A stretch of 64,000 nucleotides of DNA from an uncultured Cellulomonadaceae bacterium. GTDB taxonomy: Bacteria > Actinomycetota > Actinomycetes > Actinomycetales > Cellulomonadaceae. The first letter of the stretch is position 1. Each line of letters begins with the position of its first letter. Shown here piece after piece: positions 1 to 7,254 of this stretch. Position numbers and translations under genes: made by a program. Location: positions 62,001 through 126,000 of the forward strand of contig CANLXM010000003.1 of assembly GCA_947495165.1 (NCBI GenBank), read 5' to 3'. Under the pieces are notes generated by a model. The model saw only the letters and a program-made list of their open reading frames with translations. It had not been told where the DNA came from and ran no database searches.

Positions 1-854
1 TCGCGGGCATCGAGCTGCCGGCGACGATCAGCGCGAGCACGGAGGCCGGCACCGTTCTCGACGGACGGGACATCGTCGCGATCGCCGTCCCGTCGCAGTC
101 GGCGCGGGAGACGCTCGCGGGCTTGCGGGGCTCCTGGCCCGTCGGCGCCACCGCGGTGTCTCTCATGAAGGGCGTCGAGCTCGGGACGGACGCGCGGATG
201 AGCGAGGTGATCGCCGAGTCGCTCGGCATCCCCGAGAGCCACGTCGTCGTCGTCTCCGGGCCGAACCTGGCGCGGGAGATCGCCGAGCACCAGCCGACGG
301 CGACCGTGGTCGCCGGGACGGACCAGGAGCGGCTCGCGCAGGTCGCCCGGGCGTGCGCCAACCCCTACTTCCGGCCCTACACGAACTCCGACGTCGTCGG
401 CGTGGAGCTGTGCGGGGCGGTCAAGAACGTCATCGCGATCGCCGTGGGGATCGCCCAGGGGCGCGGGTTCGGGCTCAACACCACGGCCACGATCATCACC
501 CGCGGCCTCGTGGAGATCACGCGCCTCGGGGTCGCTCTGGGCGCGGCGGCGGAGACCTTCGGCGGTCTCGCGGGCCTCGGGGACCTGATGGCGACGTGCG
601 CCTCGCCGTTGTCGCGCAACCACACGCTCGGTCGGCACATCGGCCAGGGGCTCGACCTGCGCGAGGCGATCGCGGCGACCGGTGGTACGGCGGAAGGTGT
701 GAAGTCCGCGACGTCGGTGCTCGAGCTCGCGGGGCGCCACGGGGTCGAGATGCCGATCACGGCGGCGGTCGTCGGCGTGCTGCACGAGGGCCTGCCGGTC
801 GCGGACATGGCCACGATGCTGCTCGCGCGGCCCAAGAAGGCCGAGCGGACGTAG
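1..854 (+). CDS. gpsA: Glycerol-3-phosphate dehydrogenase [NAD(P)+], 3' part
   Basis: Reduces dihydroxyacetone phosphate to sn-glycerol-3-phosphate for phospholipid synthesis in the cytoplasm. The reading frame is open from base 3 and the true start lies before the window, so the N-terminal Rossmann glycine motif is missing. Visible family features are a PSQSAR-type stretch near the left edge, GPNLAREIAE, the AVKNV segment with the catalytic lysine, and RNHTLGRHIGQG in the C-terminal helical domain. The first in-window start-like codon at 123 is internal. The gene ends just before a strong hairpin and faces the LLM flavoprotein gene. Confidence 0.95.
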   Translation, partial: AGIELPATISASTEAGTVLDGRDIVAIAVPSQSARETLAGLRGSWPVGATAVSLMKGVELGTDARMSEVIAESLGIPESHVVVVSGPNLAREIAEHQPTATVVAGTDQERLAQVARACANPYFRPYTNSDVVGVELCGAVKNVIAIAVGIAQGRGFGLNTTATIITRGLVEITRLGVALGAAAETFGGLAGLGDLMATCASPLSRNHTLGRHIGQGLDLREAIAATGGTAEGVKSATSVLELAGRHGVEMPITAAVVGVLHEGLPVADMATMLLARPKKAERT

Positions 855-859
855 CCCTT

Positions 860-896
860 GCGCCCCAGGCGGCCCGCAAGAGGCCGCCCGGGGCGC
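860..896. terminator. Bidirectional terminator between gpsA and the LLM flavoprotein gene
   Basis: Arms at 860-874 and 882-896 form a 15-position GC-rich stem with one central mismatch and a 7-nt loop. It sits exactly between two convergent genes, overlapping neither stop codon. There is no clear U-run, as is common in high-GC actinobacteria. Confidence 0.7.
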
Positions 897-899
897 CGG

Positions 900-1946
900 T
901 CAGGCCAGCATGTCTCGCACGAGCGGAGCCACCTGCGAGCCGTAGAGCTCGATCGAGCGCGCGAGCATCGTGTGCGGCATGTGCCCGTTGGCGTACTTGA
1001 GGTCGAACCGGTCGGCGCCGAGCGTCTGCAGCGTGCGCGCGATCTTGCGCGCGACGGTCTCGGGGGAGCCGATCGCGTAGGCGCCCGCGGGTGCGACCAT
1101 CTGCCGGAACTGGCTCTCGGTGATCGGGCGCCCGCCGCGCTCGGCGAAGATCCGGGAGAAGTAGGGACCGAGGTACGGCCAGGCCTCGGCGACGGCCTGC
1201 TCGTCGGTCTCGGCGACGTGCCCGGGCATGTGGACACCGATCCGCTGGAGGGGGTTGCCGAGCTCGTCGAGCGCCCGCCGGTAGAGGTCCGTGAACTGCG
1301 CGAACGACGCGGGCGAGCCGCCGATGATCGCGAGCATGAGGGGCAGGCCGTGCTGCGCCGTGCGGATCACGGACTGGGGGGAGCCGCCGACGGCGATCCA
1401 GGCCTTGAGCAGGCCGTCCTCCACGTGCGGGAACACCTCGGCGTCGGACAGCGGTGCCCGCGTGCTGCCGGACCACGTGACGGGCTGCTGCGCGCGCGCT
1501 CGCATGAACAGCTCGAGCTTCTCCTCGAACAGCACCTCGTAGTCGGACAGGTTGTAGCCGAACAGCCCGAACGACTCGATGAACGACCCGCGGCCCAGGA
1601 TGACCTCCGCGCGCCCGCCCGAGATCGCGTCGAGGGTCGCGAAGCGCTGGAACACCCGGATCGGGTCCTCCGACGACAGCACCGTGACGGCGGTGCCCAC
1701 GTGGATGCGCTCGGTCTGGGCAGCGATCGCTGTCGCGACCGTGTCGGGCGCGGAGACGGCGAAGTCGGCGCGGTGGTGCTCGCCGATCCCGATGAAGTCG
1801 AGTCCGACCTGGTCCGCGAGAACACCCTGCGCGACGACCTCGCGGATGGTCTGGGCGTGGCTGCTCAGGTCGCCGTCGGGCGCCGTCGAGACGTCACCGA
1901 AGGTGTCGAGGCCGAGCTGGAGGTCGAAGGGGGAGGCGGTGGGCAT
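900..1946 (-). CDS. LLM class flavin-dependent oxidoreductase
   Basis: A 348-aa luciferase-like monooxygenase family protein, predicted to use reduced FMN or F420 on an unknown substrate in the cytoplasm. It shows the N-terminal TIM-barrel pattern (LGLDTFGDVS, then GIGEHHRADFAVSAPD), a central VILGRGSFIESFGLFGYNL segment, and a C-terminal IGSPETVARKI stretch typical of the family. Length matches the usual 330-360 aa. It is monocistronic, with its promoter region next to the cystathionine gamma-synthase gene's 3' end. A dyad lies about 37 nt upstream of the start. The substrate cannot be told from sequence. Confidence 0.85.
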   Translation of the reverse strand: MPTASPFDLQLGLDTFGDVSTAPDGDLSSHAQTIREVVAQGVLADQVGLDFIGIGEHHRADFAVSAPDTVATAIAAQTERIHVGTAVTVLSSEDPIRVFQRFATLDAISGGRAEVILGRGSFIESFGLFGYNLSDYEVLFEEKLELFMRARAQQPVTWSGSTRAPLSDAEVFPHVEDGLLKAWIAVGGSPQSVIRTAQHGLPLMLAIIGGSPASFAQFTDLYRRALDELGNPLQRIGVHMPGHVAETDEQAVAEAWPYLGPYFSRIFAERGGRPITESQFRQMVAPAGAYAIGSPETVARKIARTLQTLGADRFDLKYANGHMPHTMLARSIELYGSQVAPLVRDMLA

Positions 1947-1982
1947 CGCGGCTGCTCCGTCGGGTCGGTTCGCGGGGTCGTT

Positions 1983-1997
1983 GATCGTTCAACGATC
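1983..1997. promoter_or_regulatory. Palindromic operator candidate upstream of the LLM flavoprotein gene
   Basis: GATCGTT at 1983-1989 and AACGATC at 1991-1997 form a 7-bp dyad around one base. CGTTGA/TCAACG extends it outward with a 2-nt bulge. It lies 37-51 nt upstream of the start codon at 1946, where a repressor site would be expected. No regulator gene is adjacent. Confidence 0.4.
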
Positions 1998-2045
1998 TCA
2001 ACGGGAGGGTATTCCCCAGGCGCTCACGGCCGGACCTGAGCGCAC

Positions 2046-3194
2046 CTACCGGCTGACGGCGCGCAGCGCCTGGTCCAGGTCCCGCCAGAGGTCCTCGACG
2101 TCCTCGATGCCGACGCTGAGCCGCAGGAGATCCTCGGGGACGGTGAGCGACTCGGTCGTGAACCGGCGGCGGCGCTCGAGCGTCGACTCGACGCCACCCA
2201 GGCTGGTGGCCGGCACCCAGAGGCGAACCGCCTCGACCACGGCGTCCGCCGCCGCGAGCCCGCCGTGCGGGCGCACGCCGATGATCGAGCCGAAGCCGTC
2301 CATGAGCCGGGCGGCGCGCTTGTGCCCGGGGTCCGTCGGCAGCCCTGGGTGCCGGACTTCCGCGACGCCGGGGTGCGCGGCGAGCCGCCGTGCCAGCTCG
2401 AGCGCGCTCGCCTGAGACTGCCGCACCCGCAGCGCGAGCGTCCGGAGCCCTCGCAGCGCGAGCCAGACCTCGAACGGTCCTGCGATCGCCCCGTGCAGCG
2501 TCCGGTACGCGCGCACGGCGGCCACGAGCGACTCGTCGTTGCCCACCACGATGCCGAGCACGACGTCGGAGTGCCCGGCCAGGTACTTCGTCACCGAGTG
2601 CACGACGAGGTCCGCGCCGAGGTCGAGCGGTCGCTGGCCCAGCGGCGTCGCGAAGGTGTTGTCGACCACGACGAGCGCGCCGACGTCGTGCGCCGCAGCG
2701 ATCAGTGCCGGGAGGTCCGCGACCTCGAGCATGGGGTTGGTGGGGGACTCGACCCACAGCATCCCTGCGCCGGAGAGCGCCGCGACGACGGCGTCGGTGT
2801 CGGCGACGTCGACGCGGCGGACCTCGACGCCGTAGCGCGCCGCCATGTCGTCGAGCAGCCCGAGCGTCACCTGGTAGGCGTGCCGGGGGACGACGACGGC
2901 GTCGCCCGGGCGCACGCTCGACAGCGCTGCGGTGATGGCCGCCATCCCGGAGGAGAACACCACGCCGTGGGCCGCGTGCTCGAGCCCTGCGACGGCTCCC
3001 TCGAACGGCTCCCACGTCTCCGTACCCGCTCGCGCATACAGCTTCTCCGGCCCGGGGACGCCCTGGGAGACGTACGTCGACGTCAGGACGACGGGCGCGT
3101 TGACCGGACCGCCCTGGACGCGTGCCGGCCGGCCGCTGACCACGGCCAGGGTGTCGGGGGAGAAGGGTGCGCCTGCAGTGTCGTGACCAGCCAT
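2046..3194 (-). CDS. Cystathionine gamma-synthase/lyase family PLP enzyme
   Basis: A 382-aa trans-sulfuration enzyme of the Cys/Met metabolism PLP-dependent family, acting on homoserine-derived or cysteine-derived substrates. The [11 protein letters not shown] motif carries the PLP-binding lysine, [10 protein letters not shown] contains the cofactor-contacting aspartate, and ESPTNP is the usual substrate/PLP loop. An in-frame GTG lies six codons upstream at 3212. I choose the ATG at 3194 because a TATCGT hexamer sits 6 nt before it with no Shine-Dalgarno, matching the leaderless pattern seen elsewhere in this window. Whether it is a synthase (MetB) or a lyase cannot be decided from sequence alone. 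Confidence 0.88.
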   Translation of the reverse strand: MAGHDTAGAPFSPDTLAVVSGRPARVQGGPVNAPVVLTSTYVSQGVPGPEKLYARAGTETWEPFEGAVAGLEHAAHGVVFSSGMAAITAALSSVRPGDAVVVPRHAYQVTLGLLDDMAARYGVEVRRVDVADTDAVVAALSGAGMLWVESPTNPMLEVADLPALIAAAHDVGALVVVDNTFATPLGQRPLDLGADLVVHSVTKYLAGHSDVVLGIVVGNDESLVAAVRAYRTLHGAIAGPFEVWLALRGLRTLALRVRQSQASALELARRLAAHPGVAEVRHPGLPTDPGHKRAARLMDGFGSIIGVRPHGGLAAADAVVEAVRLWVPATSLGGVESTLERRRRFTTESLTVPEDLLRLSVGIEDVEDLWRDLDQALRAVSR

Positions 3195-3286
3195 GCGGTG
3201 ACGATACGACACGCCTCCGACAGGGCGCGGGGCCCGTCTCGCGGTCGAGATGGCCGGGTCGCCATGCTCCGGTAGTGTCGGGCGCG

Positions 3287-4447
3287 ATGAACACGCACCT
3301 GCGTCTCGTGACGACCGACTCCGACCCGCGTCCCGCAGGGACCCGCACCCGCGTGGTGCTGCTCTTCGGCGGGCGTTCGGGGGAGCACGCGATCTCTTGC
3401 GCGACCGCCGCGGGCGTGCTGCGCGCGATCGACCGCGACAAGTACGACGTGATCCCCGTCGGCATCACCCCGCAGGGCCGGTGGGTGCTGGCCGCAGACG
3501 ACGCCGAGCGCTGGGACATCGACGCCCGACACATGCCGGAGGTCCCCGCGGGAGCGGGCGAGGTCATCCTCTCCTACGCCGCCGGCGACCAGAGCCTGCG
3601 GGTGCTCGAGCCCGGAGCCGTGCCCGCCGTCCTGGGCGACGTCGACGTCGTCTTCCCGCTGCTGCACGGTCCCTTCGGCGAGGACGGCACCCTCCAGGGC
3701 CTGCTCGAGATGGCCGACGTCCGCTACGTCGGTGCCGGCGTGCTCTCCTCGGCCGTGAGCATGGACAAGCACTTCATGAAGCTCGTGCTCGCCGGGCACG
3801 GCCTGCCGATCGCGCCGTACACGGTCATCCGCCCGGGCGAGTGGGAGCGCGGGCCGCAGGCGTGGACCGCGGCGGTCGAGCACCTCGGCCTGCCGGTGTT
3901 CGTGAAGCCGGCGCGCGCGGGCTCGAGCCTCGGGATCACCCGGGTCGACGACCTGAGCGACCTCGCCGCGGCCGTGACCGAGGCCCGCAGGCACGACCCC
4001 AAGGTCGTCGTCGAGCAGGGCGTCGTCGGGCGCGAGATCGAGTGCGCCGTGCTCGGTGCACCCACGGGCGGCACGCCGCGCGCCTCGCTCCCCGGGGAGA
4101 TCGTCGTCGAGGACGACGCGCACGCCTTCTACGACTTCGAGGCCAAGTACCTCGACGAGGCCTCTGTGACGCTGTCGTGCCCGGCCGACCTGCCGCCGGG
4201 GCTCGTCGCCGAGATCCAGTCGGTGGCCGTGCGCACGTTCGAGGCCGTGGCCTGCGAGGGGCTCGCCCGCGTGGACGTCTTCGTGACCACCGACGGGCAG
4301 GTGGTGGTCAACGAGATCAACACGATGCCCGGCTTCACGCCGTTCTCGATGTACCCGCGCATGTGGGCGGCGTCGGGTCTCGAGTACCCGGAGCTGATCG
4401 ACGAGCTCATCCAGCTGGCCCTCGCGCGCCCGACCGGGTTGCGCTAG
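3287..4447 (+). CDS. ddl: D-alanine--D-alanine ligase
   Basis: ATP-dependent ligase making the D-Ala-D-Ala dipeptide for peptidoglycan precursors. The 386-aa protein has the N-terminal LFGGRSGEHAIS motif, the HGPFGEDGTLQG loop, an ATP-grasp lysine region (VFVKPARAGSSLGI) and the C-terminal VVNEINTMPGFTPFSMYP motif with metal-binding E/N residues. The frame is open further upstream to 3167, but the ATG at 3287 lies 8 nt after a TAGTGT hexamer and begins the conserved protein, so it is taken as a leaderless start. It is convergent with the DUF3515 gene 21 nt away. Confidence 0.95.
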   Translation: MNTHLRLVTTDSDPRPAGTRTRVVLLFGGRSGEHAISCATAAGVLRAIDRDKYDVIPVGITPQGRWVLAADDAERWDIDARHMPEVPAGAGEVILSYAAGDQSLRVLEPGAVPAVLGDVDVVFPLLHGPFGEDGTLQGLLEMADVRYVGAGVLSSAVSMDKHFMKLVLAGHGLPIAPYTVIRPGEWERGPQAWTAAVEHLGLPVFVKPARAGSSLGITRVDDLSDLAAAVTEARRHDPKVVVEQGVVGREIECAVLGAPTGGTPRASLPGEIVVEDDAHAFYDFEAKYLDEASVTLSCPADLPPGLVAEIQSVAVRTFEAVACEGLARVDVFVTTDGQVVVNEINTMPGFTPFSMYPRMWAASGLEYPELIDELIQLALARPTGLR

Positions 4448-4468
4448 GGGCTTAGGGCAGACTGCGCG

Positions 4469-4972
4469 TCAGTAGCACTGCCGGTCCTGCTCGGCCAGCA
4501 CGACTGCCGGGTTCAGGTCCACCACCGGAGCCGTCGGCACGTCGGGCGGCACCCGGACCTCGACCGCGGGGTTGCGACCATACGTCGTGAAGATCCAGTC
4601 CTCGGTCTCGACCTCCTGCCGGACCACCCAGTCGACCGCGGTGCCGGATGCCGTGGTGATCGTCTGGCACTGATCGGTCGTCGGCCCGAGCGCAGGAACC
4701 CCGCAGCGCAGGGTGATGGCGCGCTGCGGCTCGCCCCACGCCGTCGTCGCCTGGCTGTCGGTGTCGAGGCGCGGCAGGCCGCCGAGCTCTTCCGGGGTGG
4801 CGAGGACCACGGCCGCGCAGGTGGGGTCCGTGGCGTTCTCACCGGGCGGGACGCTGATCGTGGGTGCGCACGCGGCGAGCAGCGGGGCGCCGACGAGCAT
4901 GGCGACGGTCGCGGCGCGCACGAGGTGACGGGGGCGGCGCGGCACGACGCCGGGGAGAGGCTGGGCGGGCAC
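4469..4972 (-). CDS. DUF3515 family lipoprotein
   Basis: A 167-aa secreted lipoprotein of actinobacterial family DUF3515, function unknown. Residues 1-36 form a signal peptide with arginines, a hydrophobic core and a lipobox ending LLAAC. The mature part contains four further cysteines. The GTG at 4972 lies 7 nt after a TACCGT hexamer on the minus strand, supporting a leaderless start. It is divergent from thiL and shares a 48-bp promoter region with it. The ddl-DUF3515-thiL order is common in Actinobacteria, but the link to thiamine or cell wall metabolism is unproven. Confidence 0.85.
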   Translation of the reverse strand: MPAQPLPGVVPRRPRHLVRAATVAMLVGAPLLAACAPTISVPPGENATDPTCAAVVLATPEELGGLPRLDTDSQATTAWGEPQRAITLRCGVPALGPTTDQCQTITTASGTAVDWVVRQEVETEDWIFTTYGRNPAVEVRVPPDVPTAPVVDLNPAVVLAEQDRQCY

Positions 4973-5020
4973 GACGCCCACGGTACCGCGATCAGCACAC
5001 GCACCCGTTAGCGTGGCGGC

Positions 5021-6007
5021 GTGACCAGTGCCACCCCCCGCGTCCGCGATCTCAGCGAGTCCGAGCTGCTCGCGCAGATCTTTCCCCAGCTCCCTCGCGG
5101 CGGAGCGACGATCCTCGGGCCCGGGGACGACTGCGCGATCGTGCGAGCACCCGACGGTCGCGTCGTGATCTCGACGGACGTGCTGGTCGAGGGGCGGCAC
5201 TTCCGGCGCGACTGGTCCCAGGGGTACGACGTCGGCTGGCGTGCGGCGATGGCGAACCTCGCGGACATCGCCGCGATGGGCGCCGTCCCGACGAGCGTCG
5301 TCGTGGCGCTCGTGGTGCCGGGGGACCTCGAGGCCGCGTGGGTCGTCGACCTCGCACGGGGGCTCGGCGAGGCCTGCGGGACGTACGACGTCGGGGTGGT
5401 CGGGGGTGACCTCAGCGGCGGTGACACCGTCGTCGTCAGCGTGACGGTGCACGGGGACCTCGAGGGGCGCGCCCCGGTGCTGCGCTCCGGCGCCCGGCCG
5501 GGCGACGTCGTCGCGCACGCCGGGGTCCGGGGCTGGTCAGCGGCGGGCCTCGCGCTCCTGTCGGCCGGTGCCGCAACGGACGCGCCCGCAGCTCTGCTCG
5601 CAGGCTTCCTGCGCCCAGACCCGCCGGTGACCGCCGGTCGGGCAGCTGGCGTGGCGGGCGCGACGGCGATGCTGGACGTGTCTGACGGTCTGGTCCTCGA
5701 CGCGGGGCGGATCGCCCAGGCGAGCGACGTCGTCGTCGACCTGTCGCTGGGAGCGCTGGGGGCCGACGTCGCTCAGCTCGCCGACGCCGCCGCGCGGGTG
5801 GGAGCCGATGCCGCCACGTGGGTGCTCACAGGTGGGGAGGACCACGGCATGCTCGCGACGTTCCCTGCGGACGTCGCGCTGCCCGAGCCGTTCCGGGCGA
5901 TCGGCGCGGTCCGGCGGTCAGGCGACGAGGTGCGCGCCGGGACCGTCCTCGTGGACGGCCAGCCCTGGCACGGCGCCGCGGGGTGGGATCACTTCGCCCG
6001 CAGGTAG
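5021..6007 (+). CDS. thiL: Thiamine-monophosphate kinase
   Basis: Phosphorylates thiamine monophosphate to thiamine pyrophosphate using ATP, the last step of cofactor synthesis. The 328-aa protein has the PurM/ThiL-like pattern: GPGDDCAIV, STDVLVEGRHF, the metal-site region ANLADIAAMGAVP, GGDLSGGD and MLDVSDGLVLDA. The GTG at 5021 follows a TAGCGT hexamer by 6 nt and no ribosome-binding site is visible, so the transcript is probably leaderless. Its last 19 nt overlap the convergent acetyltransferase gene. Confidence 0.95.
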   Translation: MTSATPRVRDLSESELLAQIFPQLPRGGATILGPGDDCAIVRAPDGRVVISTDVLVEGRHFRRDWSQGYDVGWRAAMANLADIAAMGAVPTSVVVALVVPGDLEAAWVVDLARGLGEACGTYDVGVVGGDLSGGDTVVVSVTVHGDLEGRAPVLRSGARPGDVVAHAGVRGWSAAGLALLSAGAATDAPAALLAGFLRPDPPVTAGRAAGVAGATAMLDVSDGLVLDAGRIAQASDVVVDLSLGALGADVAQLADAAARVGADAATWVLTGGEDHGMLATFPADVALPEPFRAIGAVRRSGDEVRAGTVLVDGQPWHGAAGWDHFARR

Positions 6008-6504
6008 CGGACTTCCACGAGGTAGGTGTCGCCGTACTCCTCCATGCGCTCGACGCCGTCCGGCGTGAAACCGTGGCGGCGGTAGAAGCGCTGGGCGCGG
6101 TCGTTGTCACCGAGCACCCACAGGGACAGCGACGCGCCGTCCGGGACCTCGGCGAGGGAGTGGCGCATCAGGTCCCGTGCGACGCCGCGGCCCCACGCCT
6201 CCGGGTCGAGGTACATCGAGTAGATCTCGAGGTCGCCGGGCTCGGCGTCCTCGTCACGCCGGGGGCCGAGCGTCGCGAAGCCGACCGTGCGGGAGTCCAC
6301 GACAGCGAGCCACGTCGTGATCTCGCCGCGGGCGAGGGCGCGCTCCCAGAGTGCGCGGCGTTCCTCGGCGTCGAGTGCCGCCAGGTAGTCGGCCGGGACG
6401 ATCCCCGCGTAGGCCTCGCGCCAGGACGCGACGTGGACCTGCGCGATGTCGGCCGCGTCGGCGACGGTGGCGGTGCGGATCGTGACGTCCTCAAGATCGA
6501 CCAT
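5989..6504 (-). CDS. GNAT family N-acetyltransferase
   Basis: A 171-aa acetyl-CoA-dependent acetyltransferase fold. The middle contains YLDPEAWGRGVARDLM, a version of the acetyl-CoA pyrophosphate-binding loop (Q/RxxGxG/A), followed by LWVLGDNDRAQRFYRRHGF, the typical motif B. The N-terminal ASWREAYAGIVP segment is common in this subgroup. The acceptor is unknown. Its stop overlaps thiL tail-to-tail by 19 nt. No obvious ribosome-binding site decides the start; the ATG at 6504 gives the expected family length. Confidence 0.88.
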   Translation of the reverse strand: MVDLEDVTIRTATVADAADIAQVHVASWREAYAGIVPADYLAALDAEERRALWERALARGEITTWLAVVDSRTVGFATLGPRRDEDAEPGDLEIYSMYLDPEAWGRGVARDLMRHSLAEVPDGASLSLWVLGDNDRAQRFYRRHGFTPDGVERMEEYGDTYLVEVRYLRAK

Positions 6505-6665
6505 GGCCTCAGCCTGCCATCAAAAAAGTCATGCGCCAACCCGCCACGGGTAAAGATATGGCCACGGCGCCCCGCCCAGCGCCCGGCGCCCGCACCGCGT
6601 CGCGCCCGGCGTCTCGCCGCCCCGTGCCTGGCGCCTCGCCTCCCCGTGCGCGGTTCCTCAGCTCG

Positions 6666-6735
6666 CGAGTCCGATAGTTAGGCCCCCGGTCCGATAGGAA
6701 GCACTGTCGGTGTCGGGGCGCAACTATCGGACTCG
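6666..6735. repeat. Palindromic element, 14-bp perfect inverted repeat with an extra internal copy
   Basis: CGAGTCCGATAGTT at 6666-6679 is perfectly inverted at 6722-6735. The core GTCCGATAG also recurs in direct orientation at 6689-6697, so the 70-bp element holds two direct copies and one inverted copy. It lacks a U-run and is separate from the rpmB terminator. Function unknown. Confidence 0.75.
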
Positions 6736-6738
6736 ACT

Positions 6739-6780
6739 GGGGGAGTGGGGGTGCGGGGGCAGGGGGGGGCGGGGGTGGGG
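6739..6780 (+). repeat. G-run tract, G-quadruplex candidate
   Basis: Six runs of four to eight guanines separated by 1-3 nt on the plus strand, directly between the palindromic element and the rpmB terminator. The spacing fits the usual quadruplex consensus. On the strand transcribed past rpmB it is C-rich. Confidence 0.6.
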
Positions 6781-6785
6781 ACAGC

Positions 6786-6823
6786 AGAAGGGCCCGCGGA
6801 TCCTGAGATCCACGGGCCCTTCT
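6786..6823 (-). terminator. rpmB terminator
   Basis: A 17-position stem (6786-6802 with 6807-6823) around a 4-nt CTGA loop, broken by only one C/A mismatch that becomes a G-U wobble in the minus-strand RNA. It begins 11 nt after the rpmB stop codon. Confidence 0.85.
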
Positions 6824-6833
6824 GGTGAGAGCG

Positions 6834-7025
6834 TCAGACGTTGCGCGTGACCTTGCCGGCCTTGAGGCACGAGGTGCACACGTTGAGGCGCTTGGGGGCG
6901 CCGCCGACGATCGCGCGCACACGCTGGATGTTCGGGTTCCAGCGGCGCTTGGTGCGCACGTGCGAGTGCGAGATGGAGTGCCCGAAGCTCGGGCCCTTGG
7001 CGCAGACGTCGCAGTTGGCAGCCAC
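6834..7025 (-). CDS. rpmB: 50S ribosomal protein L28
   Basis: A 63-aa large-subunit ribosomal protein. The sequence has the conserved GHSISHSHVRTKRRWNPN segment. CDVC near the N terminus and CTSC near the C terminus form a four-cysteine zinc site, so this is the zinc-binding (C+) form. The start is the GTG at 7025, preceded by AGGAGA at good spacing. A long open frame continues upstream but is not coding. It is followed by a strong terminator and is therefore monocistronic. Confidence 0.96.
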   Translation of the reverse strand: MAANCDVCAKGPSFGHSISHSHVRTKRRWNPNIQRVRAIVGGAPKRLNVCTSCLKAGKVTRNV

Positions 7026-7174
7026 TGTCTTCTCCTGAATGTCTGGTGCACGCCGCAGAACGCGACGAAGATGATGGTCGGTCACGGAGGGCGGCTGTCC
7101 CCGGTCCGGAAGCTCTCCCGATCCGCAGGGCGCCAGCGGCACCGTGGTGCCCAGCAGGACTGGGCAACCTCGAT

Positions 7175-7204
7175 AGAGTACCTGATGGTCCGCTCCGGAC
7201 CCAA
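7175..7204 (-). promoter_or_regulatory. Sigma-70-type promoter for rpmB
   Basis: On the minus strand TTGGGT (7204-7199) and TACTCT (7180-7175) are separated by 18 bp. This places the transcript start about 140 nt before the rpmB GTG. A small dyad (GGTCCG/CGGACC) lies inside the spacer. Confidence 0.5.
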
Positions 7205-7254
7205 ATGGTCGGCGCCGGACCACGAGCGTCAGTGGCCACGACGATGATAGTGGG

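Larger units (their letters stand above)
6505..6833. other. Intergenic region between the acetyltransferase gene and rpmB
   Basis: 329 bp without a convincing gene. From right to left it holds the rpmB terminator (6786-6823), a G-run tract (6739-6780), a long inverted repeat with a third internal copy (6666-6735), and a degenerate GC-rich stretch. In that stretch a 15-nt unit (6613-6627) recurs with one change at 6635-6649, a 22-bp period. A short AT-richer piece near 6523-6562 may hold the acetyltransferase promoter. Confidence 0.7.
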
